Of a DNA stretch of 64,000 nucleotides, positions 33,690-43,499 are shown piece by piece. This DNA is from Chryseobacterium caseinilyticum (GTDB lineage: Bacteria; Bacteroidota; Bacteroidia; Flavobacteriales; Weeksellaceae): NCBI RefSeq assembly GCF_014837145.1, contig NZ_JACYFS010000001.1:1240001-1304000 (forward strand), given 5' to 3'. The translations under genes and the position numbers were made by a program. Position 1 is the stretch's first letter. Each line of letters starts with the position of its first letter. The notes below the pieces were generated by a model. That model was not told the DNA's origin and made no database searches. It saw nothing but the letters and a program-made list of their open reading frames with translations.

Positions 33690-34568
33690 TTAATGCTTAA
33701 TAATCTCCTTTACGATTCCACCCTGAGGTTCTCTAACCGTTTGAGTGAAAATAAATGCCTTCGGATCGATGGCACGGACAATATTCTGTAATTTTCTAAC
33801 TTCCAGTCGGGTTACAATCGTGAAAATAATATCGGCATCGGCACTTTGCTCGAACGATTCTTTCATAAAACCTCTTTCGCCTTTATACACAGTAATCCCT
33901 CGGTTCATCGTTAATACCAAAGCTTTTTTAATTTCTTCACTATTCCCAGAAACGATGGTTACGCCGGTGTAGGCTTCGATTCCTTCAATCACATATTTTG
34001 TAATCTGACTTGCGACCAAGTACGTCATAATCGCGTACAAAGCGGTTTCCACTTTTAGGAATACGGCTGCGATGATGAAGATAATGACATTCATTCCCAA
34101 AATAATTTCGGTAATGCTGAAACTGCTTTTTTTGAAAGTTAATAACGCTAAAACTTCCATTCCATCAAATGTTCCGCCTCCACGCATGGAAAGTCCGATT
34201 CCGATTCCCAGAAAGAAACCACCGAACATGGCGACCAGTAATTTATCGTGGGTCAGTTCGGGAAAAGGAACAAAATACATCGTTAAAGCAATTAAAAGTA
34301 TCGTTAAACTGCTTCGGATAGCAAAATGTTTCCCGATCTGAAAATAAGCGAGAATGATAAAAGGAATATTTAAAATAAATAAAGTCAGTCCTAAATTCAG
34401 ATGATAAACTTCGTACAGTAAAAGTGAAATTCCGGTAACGCCACCGTCTAAAAAGTGGTTGGGAACGAGGAAAGATTTTAAAGCAAAACTCGCAGAAATT
34501 ACGCCTAAAAACAGATAAATGATATCTGAAACGGTAAATAGCGGGCCATGTTTGGTTGCTGAGCTCAT
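33690..34568 (-). CDS. YitT family membrane protein (DUF161/DUF2179)
   Basis: 292 residues. About five membrane segments occupy residues 12-180, including DGGVTGISLLLYE and the GIGIGLSMRGGGTFDGMEVLAL loop typical of YitT. A cytoplasmic DUF2179 domain follows at about 200-285 (NRGITVYKGERGFM, IFTIVTRLEVRKLQNIVRAIDP). Transport or sensing role unknown. It starts 7 nt after the HD-hydrolase stop, so the two form an operon. Confidence 0.9.
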   Translation of the reverse strand: MSSATKHGPLFTVSDIIYLFLGVISASFALKSFLVPNHFLDGGVTGISLLLYEVYHLNLGLTLFILNIPFIILAYFQIGKHFAIRSSLTILLIALTMYFVPFPELTHDKLLVAMFGGFFLGIGIGLSMRGGGTFDGMEVLALLTFKKSSFSITEIILGMNVIIFIIAAVFLKVETALYAIMTYLVASQITKYVIEGIEAYTGVTIVSGNSEEIKKALVLTMNRGITVYKGERGFMKESFEQSADADIIFTIVTRLEVRKLQNIVRAIDPKAFIFTQTVREPQGGIVKEIIKH

Positions 34569-34575
34569 AAGATGA

Positions 34576-35160
34576 TCAGTAGTTTTTTAGTTTTGTTTTG
34601 ATGATATTCAGGTTGTCCTGTTTTTTCTGATTTCGGCTGTTGATGGCTGTTTCCGTGAAGTAATGGTGACTTTCGAGGAATTTTTCCTGCAAAAGATTCC
34701 AGTCGCGCTCAGAGTTCACGATTCCGAACATAGAAAGTTCTTCAAATAACTTATCTCCAATCACAAAGAAATCGTCTCTGCCCAGGTAATCCAGGTCAGC
34801 GTCAGCTAAGATTTGCTCCAAATGATTATGCGGCGTCTGCGGGATTTTTGTCGCCATAATCATTCCTTTGATTTTTTCGGTCTGCGCTTCTGAATATCCG
34901 TAATCTGAAAGGTATTCTTCAGCAATTTCACATGATTTTGCTTCATGCTCTTTCGAACCATACAAAAATCCAGTGTCGTGAAATAGTGCTGCTGTTTTAA
35001 GCAAAACCAAATCTTCATCATTTACGTTTTCTGATTTGGCAATTTTTCCGACAGAATCGATCACGTCTTTCACGTGCATAACGCTGTGATAAGACAGATG
35101 CTCAGGGAGATTTTCCTTGAGACGTTTTAATATTATTGTATTTAATTTTTCGTATTCCAT
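34576..35160 (-). CDS. HD domain phosphohydrolase
   Basis: About 194 residues from the ATG at 35160 (MEYEKLNTIILKRL); the 13 residues before it look like leader. The HD signature is visible: H in SYHSVMHVKDV, then LFHDTGFLYGSKEHE with the His-Asp pair, and a later D in LADADLDYLG. It is likely a metal-dependent phosphohydrolase acting on nucleotides or a signalling nucleotide. First gene of an operon with the YitT-like gene. Confidence 0.85.
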   Translation of the reverse strand: MEYEKLNTIILKRLKENLPEHLSYHSVMHVKDVIDSVGKIAKSENVNDEDLVLLKTAALFHDTGFLYGSKEHEAKSCEIAEEYLSDYGYSEAQTEKIKGMIMATKIPQTPHNHLEQILADADLDYLGRDDFFVIGDKLFEELSMFGIVNSERDWNLLQEKFLESHHYFTETAINSRNQKKQDNLNIIKTKLKNY

Positions 35161-35397
35161 ATTTAAAATAGAAAATGTGTTTATAATTTTTAACCACAAA
35201 AGTCACAAAAGCTTGTGGTTTAATTTTAAAGCTCAAATTGTTACTTTGAAAAGTGCAAAAAAGGCAAAACTGAATCCTTAATATCCTTTATTCGTTTTCT
35301 CACAAAATAGAATAATTTTTCTAATAAACTTCTGTGTCTTTGACTTCGTCGAATCTACGATTTGTGGTTTTTAAATTTCTCTAATTTTTGATTGTGG

Positions 35398-37401
35398 TTA
35401 ATCCTTTTTAGTTTCCAATGCAAAATACATGTCCATATCGCCTTTTCCTTTGGTATGAATTTTACCTCTGTATTCACAGTTGATGTTTTCTTTTACCAAT
35501 TGATAGGTTGATTCTGAAATGTTTATTTTTCCTTTCTCACTGTTCTGTTCCATTCTCGCAGCGGTGTTCACAGTATCGCCCCAAATATCGTATGCGAATT
35601 TTTTCACGCCGACAATTCCTGCAATCAAAGATCCTGAATTGATTCCAACTCTGATATCCAATGCTTCAGGATGTGTCTTTTTTCTTTCTTCAATGAATTC
35701 AATGATATCCAAAGCTACCAAAACCGTTTGGTAAGCATGATTTTCATTTTTAATGGGAAGTCCGCAAACCGCGAGATACGCATCACCAATTGTTTTAATT
35801 TTTTCCAGACCATGTTTTTCCATAATCATATCGAATGCGGTAAAACATTCGTTAAGCTCAACCAACATTTTCTCGGCGCCCATTTTCTCTGAACTCTGCG
35901 TAAAATTAACAAAATCAGTAAATAAAACTGTGACTTCATCATAATATTTAGCCTCTGAACTTCCGTTTTCTTTTAATTCTTCAGCTACTTCATGAGGAAG
36001 AATATTGAGAAGTAAATTTTCTGTTTTCTGCTTTTCATTCTGTAATTCAAATGTTCTTTCATCCACCTGTTTTTCAAGCAAATCATTCTGATCCTGAAGA
36101 ATCTGCTGTTTTTCCTGTTCCTGTTTTAAATTGATATCAGAAAGTCGGTTTACTTCATCGAGCTGTTTTACAAGACTTAAATTGGTGGAGGCAAACTGCC
36201 AGGCCAAGTAAGCTGAAATTGAAAGTGGAAAACTCGCAAAAATCAGGACAGCTACAATGATTCCGACCGTGTCTCCCAACATGATCTCAGGGATTGCAAC
36301 ATTTAAGGATTCTAAAATATTAAGGATGATGGTGAGAATAATGATACCAAAAAAAGTAAGAATTCCTCCGCCAACAATAAATGCGGATTTCTCTTTTCTT
36401 ATCATTGCTCTGATAATCAGGTACAGAGACTCAAACCATACAAAAATGATATAAAAACTGACAAAACTTATAGCTGTTTTTGCACTGAAATAATAAACAG
36501 TCAGAATTATTGCAGCAGTAATCAACAGAATTTTCAGCCGCAGTTTACTTCTTCCAAAAAGGGTGTTGATGAAGCCTGTAAGTGAAGCCCCGAAAGCTAA
36601 GATTGAAAGAAATGAAAGAAAGCCGAAGGTATCTACATCAGCAGGATCAGTCATTTGGTAGAATGAAAGAACCATGTAGCTCAACAGGCCAATTGAAAAA
36701 TTATATATTGAAAAATAAAGGTTATAAACAGCTTTTCTGTAAAACAAAAAGAGTAAAAGATGAATAAAGCCAAGCGCGGAAAAAACACCACAGATCAGCA
36801 TTGTGATAAAATTAAAACCCTCCGTCATTTCCACCATATCAACCATAAACTCGTTGGCTGAATTTAAATTGATATTCAGTGTGGTTCTTCTGAAGTTAAT
36901 TGCCATTTTGTCGGCGTTGATATTGGGTAGGAACCGAATGGCCAATACGTTGACCTCTGTATTGTCCAAAGAAAAAAGTTCAGGTACTTTATTATTCATT
37001 TTAAAGCTCCTTGTTTTTTCATCTCCGATCTTTCCGATGCTTTCGATCTTTCTACCATTCAGATAAATTTCTGACGCTCCATTTTGACCAATATCAAAAC
37101 ATAAAGGTTTATTTAAAGTCGCTGAGTCGATTTTAAAATAATAGCGAATCCAGTAAACCTGATCCTTTTTGTACGATTTTTTAGAGCTGAAGTCCACATG
37201 AGTCCACGCCGAATCGTCGAAATCCGAAGCGGAGAATGTTGGATTATCATCCGCTAAAAACTTTGCTGCCTCGTCGATCGATACACCTTCTGTAATTTCT
37301 TTTACGTTAAAAATCTTTGGTTTCTCACGGGAATTCTGAGCAAAGCAGAACGTCTGCACACAAAGCAGAAAAAGGAATGTAAAGAATAGATGTTTTTTCA
37401 A
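35398..37401 (-). CDS. Membrane adenylate/guanylate cyclase (7TMR-type), copy 2
   Basis: 667 residues. There is a signal peptide (cleaved near CFAQ), then a beta-rich extracytoplasmic domain to about residue 180, about seven membrane helices (190-400), a coiled coil (about 410-465) and a class III cyclase domain. The metal Asp residues lie in FTDFVNF and GDAYLA. The purine-specificity pair is Lys (EKIKTIGD) and Asp (AYDIWGD), which indicates ATP. NTAARM holds the transition-state Asn and Arg. All catalytic residues are present, so it should make cAMP. It follows its paralogue by 13 nt. Confidence 0.9.
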   Translation of the reverse strand: MKKHLFFTFLFLLCVQTFCFAQNSREKPKIFNVKEITEGVSIDEAAKFLADDNPTFSASDFDDSAWTHVDFSSKKSYKKDQVYWIRYYFKIDSATLNKPLCFDIGQNGASEIYLNGRKIESIGKIGDEKTRSFKMNNKVPELFSLDNTEVNVLAIRFLPNINADKMAINFRRTTLNINLNSANEFMVDMVEMTEGFNFITMLICGVFSALGFIHLLLFLFYRKAVYNLYFSIYNFSIGLLSYMVLSFYQMTDPADVDTFGFLSFLSILAFGASLTGFINTLFGRSKLRLKILLITAAIILTVYYFSAKTAISFVSFYIIFVWFESLYLIIRAMIRKEKSAFIVGGGILTFFGIIILTIILNILESLNVAIPEIMLGDTVGIIVAVLIFASFPLSISAYLAWQFASTNLSLVKQLDEVNRLSDINLKQEQEKQQILQDQNDLLEKQVDERTFELQNEKQKTENLLLNILPHEVAEELKENGSSEAKYYDEVTVLFTDFVNFTQSSEKMGAEKMLVELNECFTAFDMIMEKHGLEKIKTIGDAYLAVCGLPIKNENHAYQTVLVALDIIEFIEERKKTHPEALDIRVGINSGSLIAGIVGVKKFAYDIWGDTVNTAARMEQNSEKGKINISESTYQLVKENINCEYRGKIHTKGKGDMDMYFALETKKD

Positions 37402-37414
37402 AATTTTTCACAGT

Positions 37415-39415
37415 TTAGTTTGACGAATTTACAAAAAACATATCCATTGCGCCCTTTCCTTTAGTTTCTATTTTTCCGCGGTATTCAAAAGTAAAATCAT
37501 CTTTAATTAAATTATAAGTTGCTTCAGAAACATTTAATTTTCCTAAAGAACTGTTCTGCTCCATTCTGGCAGCTGTATTGACGGTGTCTCCCCAAATATC
37601 GTAAGCAAATTTTTTCACTCCTACAATTCCTGCAATCACAGGACCTGAGTGAATTCCTATTCTGATATCCAAAGCATTTGGGTTAATTTTTTTTCTTTCC
37701 TGTATATATGAAAGGATTTCAAGACCTGCATTGACAGCGTTTTTTGCATGTTGTTCGTTAGAAACCGGCAGGCCACTTACAGCAAGATAGGCATCGCCGA
37801 TGGTTTTTATTTTTTCTAAACCATATTTCTCCATGATGCTGTCGAATTCTGTAAAACAAACATTCAGTTCATCCAAAACTTCCTGAACACCAATTCTTTC
37901 TGAGTTCATTGTGAAATTTACGAAGTCTGTGAATAAAACAGAAACCAAATCATAATGCCGGGCATCTGTTTTCCCTTTCTGCTTGAGTTCTTCAGCAACT
38001 TCGTGAGGCAGAATATTAAGAAGAAGATCGTCAGATTTTTTCTTTTCTGCATTGATTTCTTTGGTGCGTTCGTACACCTGCGTTTCTAATATTTCATTCT
38101 GTGTTTCAAGAATCTGTTGTTTTTCCGACGATAATGTTTCAACCTGTTCCATTTTCAACTGAAGATTTTTTTTATCATTCGAACTACGCCACGCCAAAAA
38201 TGCAGAAAATGTGAATGGAAGACTGAAAATAAACATGATGAATAGTATAAAACCCAACATTTCACCAAAACTGTTGCCTGCATTTACAGATAAAACTCCA
38301 TCTGAAAGAATTAGGTAGATTACCGAACCAAAAAGAACAGTGAAGAAAAACAGCAGTCCAAATCCTAAAATTCCGGATCCGGGAATTTTTTTAATGATTG
38401 CCCGGGCAATAAGAAACAGAGCTTCAAGACAAACCAAAAGAACAACAATGATAAATATTTGCTGATCTACATTTTTACCAATTTTGGAGAAGGTCATCAG
38501 GAATAGCGTAATGACAGATAACGCAGCCAAAAATTTAAATCTCATTCCTATTTTTCCGAAGAGATTATTGAGCATGACACTTAAAAAAACGGCAGCAAAC
38601 AAACCCGATACAGAACTTATCAGACCAAGTCTCACACCACTTTCTACATTTTCTGCTTCATACGATAAAAACCATGCAAATAGAAACATCGACATCCCGA
38701 AATTGAACATTGAAAAATAAAGGTTCGAACGTTCTTTTCTGTAAAATAAAAATGAGAGAAGATGAATTAAAAATAATGTGAAAAATATAAAAGCTAGACC
38801 TTCAAGAAAAAAACTTCTTGTAACACTGTCGTCCAACATTTCTTTAACCGTATGATTGGGATTTGACAGCGTAATTTCAAAACCAAAAATTTCCTGCTCA
38901 TCTGAAGGTCTGCTGTTTTCGTACCTGATTGCAATGGAATGAGTTCCGGCATTTCCACTGCTGATCATCAAAGGCTTTGTAGGATTTACATATTCCGGTT
39001 CTCCTTCTTTGGCAAACGTGCCGTAACGTTTAACCAGTTTTCCGTCCCAAAAAATATCCATCGCTGCTTCACTCCGGAACTCCAGAGCTAACGGTTGATT
39101 TTCAGCGCTTGAATCTATGCAGATTGCAGTTCTGAACCAAATAATATCTTTCGGATTTTTCTTCTGAATTTTTGAATGTTCAAATTTTTCGGTAGAAGTA
39201 CTTTCCCATTTAGAGTCGTCAAACCCTGATTTTGCCCAGTTTTTATCGTCTCCTATAATGAATTTCCATGGTTTTTCAAGATTAATATTATGATTTTCTG
39301 TAAAGAAATTTTCTTTTATAACAACATTACATGAACTGTTGCCTGTTTTTTGCGCATCGAAAAACGCCGAAATCAGAATGAGAACGAATAAACAAATGTT
39401 TTTTGTGTGTTTCAT
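37415..39415 (-). CDS. Membrane adenylate/guanylate cyclase (7TMR-type), copy 1
   Basis: 666 residues with the same architecture as the gene at 35398: signal peptide, extracytoplasmic jelly-roll-like domain, about seven membrane helices, coiled coil, class III cyclase. Catalytic motifs FTDFVNF, EKIKTIGDAYLA, AYDIWGDTVNTAARM are intact and again of the ATP type. The cyclase halves are nearly alike, while the outer domains differ much more, so the copies probably sense different signals. First gene of the pair. Confidence 0.9.
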   Translation of the reverse strand: MKHTKNICLFVLILISAFFDAQKTGNSSCNVVIKENFFTENHNINLEKPWKFIIGDDKNWAKSGFDDSKWESTSTEKFEHSKIQKKNPKDIIWFRTAICIDSSAENQPLALEFRSEAAMDIFWDGKLVKRYGTFAKEGEPEYVNPTKPLMISSGNAGTHSIAIRYENSRPSDEQEIFGFEITLSNPNHTVKEMLDDSVTRSFFLEGLAFIFFTLFLIHLLSFLFYRKERSNLYFSMFNFGMSMFLFAWFLSYEAENVESGVRLGLISSVSGLFAAVFLSVMLNNLFGKIGMRFKFLAALSVITLFLMTFSKIGKNVDQQIFIIVVLLVCLEALFLIARAIIKKIPGSGILGFGLLFFFTVLFGSVIYLILSDGVLSVNAGNSFGEMLGFILFIMFIFSLPFTFSAFLAWRSSNDKKNLQLKMEQVETLSSEKQQILETQNEILETQVYERTKEINAEKKKSDDLLLNILPHEVAEELKQKGKTDARHYDLVSVLFTDFVNFTMNSERIGVQEVLDELNVCFTEFDSIMEKYGLEKIKTIGDAYLAVSGLPVSNEQHAKNAVNAGLEILSYIQERKKINPNALDIRIGIHSGPVIAGIVGVKKFAYDIWGDTVNTAARMEQNSSLGKLNVSEATYNLIKDDFTFEYRGKIETKGKGAMDMFFVNSSN

Positions 39416-39455
39416 GGAAATAATATCTTCAGTGAGAATATTGACTGCAAGATAT

Positions 39456-39483
39456 TAAAAAAAGCACATCAAATTGATGTGCT
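39456..39483 (-). terminator. Intrinsic terminator of tpx
   Basis: AGCACATCA (39463-39471) / TGATGTGCT (39475-39483) forms a 9-bp stem. The A-run at 39456-39463 gives the U-tail on the minus strand. Confidence 0.85.
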
Positions 39484-39508
39484 TCCCTGTATTTTGATAT
39501 AATTTATC

Positions 39509-40006
39509 TTATTTTAAAGACGCAATAGCTGCCTCATAATTAGGCTCCTGTCCTATTTCCGGAACCTGTTCCGTGTAAATTACGTTTGTTTTTTCATCCA
39601 AAACTACAACAGCTCTGCTCAAAAGTCCTTTCATAGGAGAATCTGTAAGCGTAACTCCGTAATCTTCGCCGAAATTTCCTCTGAAATCTGATAAAGTTTC
39701 AACATTATTCAATCCTTCAGCAGCACAGAATCTTGATAGAGCGAATGGCAAATCTCTGGAAACATTGATAACAACTGTGTTTTCAAGATCTGAAGCCTCT
39801 TCGTTGAATTTTCTTGCTGAAGCTGCACAGATTCCTGTATCGATGCTTGGGAAGATGTTTAAAACAACTCTTTTTCCTGTATAATCTGCAAGATGTTTTT
39901 CAGACAGATCTCCTGAAACCATGGTGAATTCCTGAGCTGTATTTCCTACTTCAGGAAGCGTTCCTATTGTGTTGATCGGGTTTCCTTTAAATGTAATTGT
40001 AGACAT
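39509..40006 (-). CDS. tpx: Thiol peroxidase (atypical 2-Cys peroxiredoxin)
   Basis: 165 residues, the exact family length. The peroxidatic Cys lies in [17 protein letters not shown] and the resolving Cys in [20 protein letters not shown]. It reduces peroxides in the cytoplasm (periplasm-associated in some species), recycled by thioredoxin. It is a single-gene unit with its own -7 element and terminator. Confidence 0.95.
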   Translation of the reverse strand: MSTITFKGNPINTIGTLPEVGNTAQEFTMVSGDLSEKHLADYTGKRVVLNIFPSIDTGICAASARKFNEEASDLENTVVINVSRDLPFALSRFCAAEGLNNVETLSDFRGNFGEDYGVTLTDSPMKGLLSRAVVVLDEKTNVIYTEQVPEIGQEPNYEAAIASLK

Positions 40007-40031
40007 AAATTTTATTTTTTTAATGTTCCTT

Positions 40032-40039
40032 CAAATTTA
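40032..40039 (-). promoter_or_regulatory. -7 element of tpx
   Basis: It reads TAAATTTG on the minus strand, 25 nt before the tpx ATG. Confidence 0.55.
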
Positions 40040-40209
40040 GTCAAATCATCAAATATTTTCTCCTGATTAAAGGTTAAAAAATTCTTAAAGTACAGGATAT
40101 TGAGCCCCCTTTAAATATAAACCAAATCAATTAAAGATGACCTTTTAAAATCAAAAAATTCCCACTAACTTTATTCTTTCAAATCCAAAACTATCAAAAT
40201 CAAAAATTT

Positions 40210-41838
40210 ATGAATTCAGAAAATGCATCATCATTCGGACAGATTTTTAAAAGTGAAAACGATATTCCGGAAGAATTTAAAATGGAAGAAATCCATCAGA
40301 GAGAATATCTCCTTAACGGTGAACTTGTACCCTGGAATGGTGAAACTACAGAGATTTATTCGCCGGTCTGCATCCGCACAGAAAACGGTTTGCAGAGAAA
40401 ACTTTTGGGAAGCATTCCCAATATAGGTGTAAAAGAAGCGATGGAAGTTCTTGATGCTTCTGTAAAAGCCTATGACAACGGCTTTGGCGAATGGCCAACA
40501 ATGACTGTAGAAGGAAGAATAAAATGTATGCAGAAATTTGTTTATCTGATGATTAAACAACGCGGTCTCATCATAAAATTACTGATGTGGGAAATCGGAA
40601 AAACGCTGACTGACTCTACGAAGGAATTCGACAGAACGGTAGATTACATCAATCAAACCATAGATGCCCTCAAGGATCTCGACCGTGAATCTTCCCGTTT
40701 CCAACAGGCGGAAGGTACGATTGCACAGATCAGAAGAGCTCCGCTTGGCGTGGTTTTAAGCATGGGACCCTTTAACTATCCTTTAAACGAAATTTTCACC
40801 ACGCTGATCCCTGCATTAATTATGGGAAATACTATTTTGTTTAAACTTCCCAAGCATGGTGTCCTGACGCATTACCCTTTATTAAGTGCTTTTAAAGAGG
40901 CATTCCCGAAAGGAACTGTCAATACTCTGTACGGAAAGGGTTCAGAAATTATCACTCCGATTATGGAAAGCGGAAAAGTGAACGTTCTCGCATTTATCGG
41001 TTCCAGTAAAGTAGCCAACGGACTGAAAAAACTGCACCCGAAAGTCAACAGATTGCGTGCGATTTTAAGTTTGGATGCAAAAAATGCAGCGATTGTTACC
41101 AAAAATGCTGACGTCGATGTCGCTGTAACTGAATGTCTATTAGGATCATTATCTTTTAACGGACAGAGATGTACGGCTTTAAAATTAATTTTTGTTCAGA
41201 AAGAAATTGCTGAAGAATTTACTCAAAAACTGAGCAAGGCTGTGAGTGAAATGAAACCCGGTTTACCTTGGGAAAAAGATGTAAAAATCACTCCGCTTCC
41301 GGAAACCAACAAACCTTCATACCTGAAAGAATGCATTGATGATGCTGAGGCAAAAGGCGCAAAAGTTTTGAATGAAAATGGTGGTTTTACCGATGAATCA
41401 TTCGTTTTTCCGGCAGTTGTTTATCCTGTAAATTCTGATATGAAACTCTATCATGAAGAACAGTTCGGACCGGTAATTCCTGTGGTGCCGTTTGAAAATA
41501 TTGATGAACCGGTGGAATATCAGGTCAACGCTTCTCACGGAATGCAGGTGAGTATTTTCAGCGAAGATCCTCTGGAAGTTTCAAAACTGATTGATTCTTT
41601 TGTCAATCTTGTAAGTCGTGTCAACATCAACTGTCAGGCTCAGCGTGGTCCGGATGTTTTCCCTTTCACGGGTAGAAAAGACAGTGCGGAGGGAACGCTT
41701 TCTGTTTTTGATGCTTTGCGTTCTTTTTCAATCCGCTCACTGGTGGCTGCAAAAGCTACAGATTCCAACAAAAATCTTCTGAATACGATTGTGAGAGATC
41801 ATGATTCTAATTTTCTGAGTACAGATTATCTTTTTTAA
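40210..41838 (+). CDS. GapN-like aldehyde dehydrogenase (NADP-dependent, non-phosphorylating GAPDH)
   Basis: 542 residues, somewhat longer than typical GapN. It belongs to the aldehyde dehydrogenase superfamily and best fits the group that oxidises glyceraldehyde 3-phosphate directly to 3-phosphoglycerate with NADP. MGPFNYPLN holds the oxyanion Asn and LFKLPKHG the cofactor Lys. FNGQRCTALK holds the catalytic Cys. The usual general-base Glu of the LELGGK motif, 34 residues before the Cys, is Ser here (LSLDAK). Substrate assignment is by overall similarity and is uncertain. Single-gene unit. Confidence 0.8.
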   Translation: MNSENASSFGQIFKSENDIPEEFKMEEIHQREYLLNGELVPWNGETTEIYSPVCIRTENGLQRKLLGSIPNIGVKEAMEVLDASVKAYDNGFGEWPTMTVEGRIKCMQKFVYLMIKQRGLIIKLLMWEIGKTLTDSTKEFDRTVDYINQTIDALKDLDRESSRFQQAEGTIAQIRRAPLGVVLSMGPFNYPLNEIFTTLIPALIMGNTILFKLPKHGVLTHYPLLSAFKEAFPKGTVNTLYGKGSEIITPIMESGKVNVLAFIGSSKVANGLKKLHPKVNRLRAILSLDAKNAAIVTKNADVDVAVTECLLGSLSFNGQRCTALKLIFVQKEIAEEFTQKLSKAVSEMKPGLPWEKDVKITPLPETNKPSYLKECIDDAEAKGAKVLNENGGFTDESFVFPAVVYPVNSDMKLYHEEQFGPVIPVVPFENIDEPVEYQVNASHGMQVSIFSEDPLEVSKLIDSFVNLVSRVNINCQAQRGPDVFPFTGRKDSAEGTLSVFDALRSFSIRSLVAAKATDSNKNLLNTIVRDHDSNFLSTDYLF

Positions 41839-42053
41839 TTTAGATTATAATTGACCACAGAGTTCATAGAGATTATTTTAAAATTTTGGTATTGTTTCAC
41901 AGAGGCGTTTCACTGAAATAAGCCAGTAATTTTTTTAAAGTCACGGTAACTTTTATACGTTTTAGCGGCTTTGTAAAACTAAAACAGGTTGAATATTTAA
42001 AACTTAGTGAACTTTGTGTTCATAATTCCAAAAAGATCAAAATACAAAATATT

Positions 42054-42464
42054 ATGAAATTTAAACAGATCTGGGCCAATTTCGCCGTAGAAAATATTGA
42101 AAGAACAGAAAAATTTTACCGTCATTTAGGATTGGAACGTAACGGTTCGCCATCAGAATCAGGACCTGAGATGACGAGTTTTAAGTTTGGAGAATCTGAT
42201 TTTGTGATCCACTTTTTCAAAAAAGACCAACTTGAATTTGCCATGAACGGAAAAGTGGCTGATTCTGAAAATGGTAATGAAATAATTTTCTCAATTTCAG
42301 CTGAGAGTGAAGATGAAGTTAATCTGTGGGCGCAAAAAGTACTGGAAGCAGGAGGAAAAATTCACAAAGAGGCAAAAAGACAGGAAGACGGATATTATTA
42401 CTGCGTTTTTGCTGATCCTGACGGCCATAAATTTAATGTTCTTCGTGTAGTAAAAGGAATGTAA
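42054..42464 (+). CDS. VOC family protein
   Basis: 136 residues: FKQIWANFAVENIERTEKFY start, GNEIIFSISAESEDEVNLWAQKV middle, FADPDGHKFNVL end, all typical of a single VOC module. Biochemical role unknown. It converges with the alpha/beta hydrolase across a GC-rich hairpin. Confidence 0.88.
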   Translation: MKFKQIWANFAVENIERTEKFYRHLGLERNGSPSESGPEMTSFKFGESDFVIHFFKKDQLEFAMNGKVADSENGNEIIFSISAESEDEVNLWAQKVLEAGGKIHKEAKRQEDGYYYCVFADPDGHKFNVLRVVKGM

Positions 42465-42479
42465 AATCTTTACAAAATA

Positions 42480-42509
42480 ATTCGGGCGGCCAGAAGTGGC
42501 CGCCCGAAT
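42480..42509. terminator. Bidirectional GC-rich hairpin between convergent genes
   Basis: Twelve bp, ATTCGGGCGGCC (42480-42491) pairing with GGCCGCCCGAAT (42498-42509). The U-tail is weak on both sides. It stands 15 nt after the VOC stop and 17 nt after the hydrolase stop. Confidence 0.7.
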
Positions 42510-42526
42510 CGCTGATATATAAATGT

Positions 42527-43357
42527 CTAATTTGAAGTCAAAAATCTTCTGAGAATTTCATTTAATTTGTCTGCATGAGTAACATTCAGACCGTGCGGTG
42601 CACCTTCAATTACAATAAACTCGCTGTTGGCAATTCCTGTAGCAGCCTGTCTTGCGGAAGTTTCAATCGGTACAACCTGATCATCATCACCATGAACAAT
42701 CAATGTTTTTTTATCAACATTTGCCAATTCTGAACGGAAATCTGTATCTGCCCAGGCTTCGGCTGTTTTTATGGTTGCCAGTGGCGATGCCTGTGAGGAA
42801 GTCTGCCAGTCGTAATCTAACTGTTTCTGACTTACTGTCTGAGAAAGCAATCCGTAGTTGTAAAAGTTTTTGTGGAAAGTTTCAAGGAAAGTAACTCTTT
42901 CTTTTTTCAGACTTTCTAAAATTCCATTTAAATCATCAACTGGAACACCGTCTGGATTATCATTTTTCTGTTTCACCAAAGGAATAATTGATGCAATCAA
43001 AGCCACTTTGTCAATGTTTTCTGAACCGAAATTGGTGAAATATCTCACCACTTCGCCTCCACCCATGGAGAAGCCCATTAAAATAACATTTTTCAGTTCC
43101 AGTTGAGTGATCAACTCGTTCAAATCTGCAGTTAGTGCGTTGTAATCGTATAAATCTCCTGTAGGTAAAGATTTCCCGAAACCTCTCCTGTCGTAAGTTA
43201 TCACTCTGTAACCCAAATCGGTAAGTGTAGGAATCTGAAGTTCCCAGCTTCTTCCGCTCAACGGCCATCCGTGAATCAGTACAATCGGTTGTCCGGAACC
43301 GAAATCTTCGTAATACAGGTTAAAATCTTTGTCATTTTCTTTTGTGATGTAAGGCAT
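42527..43357 (-). CDS. Alpha/beta hydrolase (non-haem haloperoxidase/arylesterase type)
   Basis: 276 residues. Nucleophile Ser97 is in GFSMGGGE, the acid in HGDDDQVVP and His in GAPHGLNV, a complete triad. The oxyanion HGWPLSGRSWE is typical of the bacterial non-haem chloroperoxidase/esterase group. Natural substrate unknown; esterase activity is the safest guess. No signal peptide. Confidence 0.9.
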   Translation of the reverse strand: MPYITKENDKDFNLYYEDFGSGQPIVLIHGWPLSGRSWELQIPTLTDLGYRVITYDRRGFGKSLPTGDLYDYNALTADLNELITQLELKNVILMGFSMGGGEVVRYFTNFGSENIDKVALIASIIPLVKQKNDNPDGVPVDDLNGILESLKKERVTFLETFHKNFYNYGLLSQTVSQKQLDYDWQTSSQASPLATIKTAEAWADTDFRSELANVDKKTLIVHGDDDQVVPIETSARQAATGIANSEFIVIEGAPHGLNVTHADKLNEILRRFLTSN

Positions 43358-43499
43358 AATTTGAATATTTTAAATTTGATGTTGATTTTCAGAAAACAAA
43401 TACCAAGCCATCGAAAAATAATATGGAACTAAAAAAACTGATGTTTCACTGTAACATTTTATTTCAATACGTACTAACTTATCAGAGTTAACAGCAACC

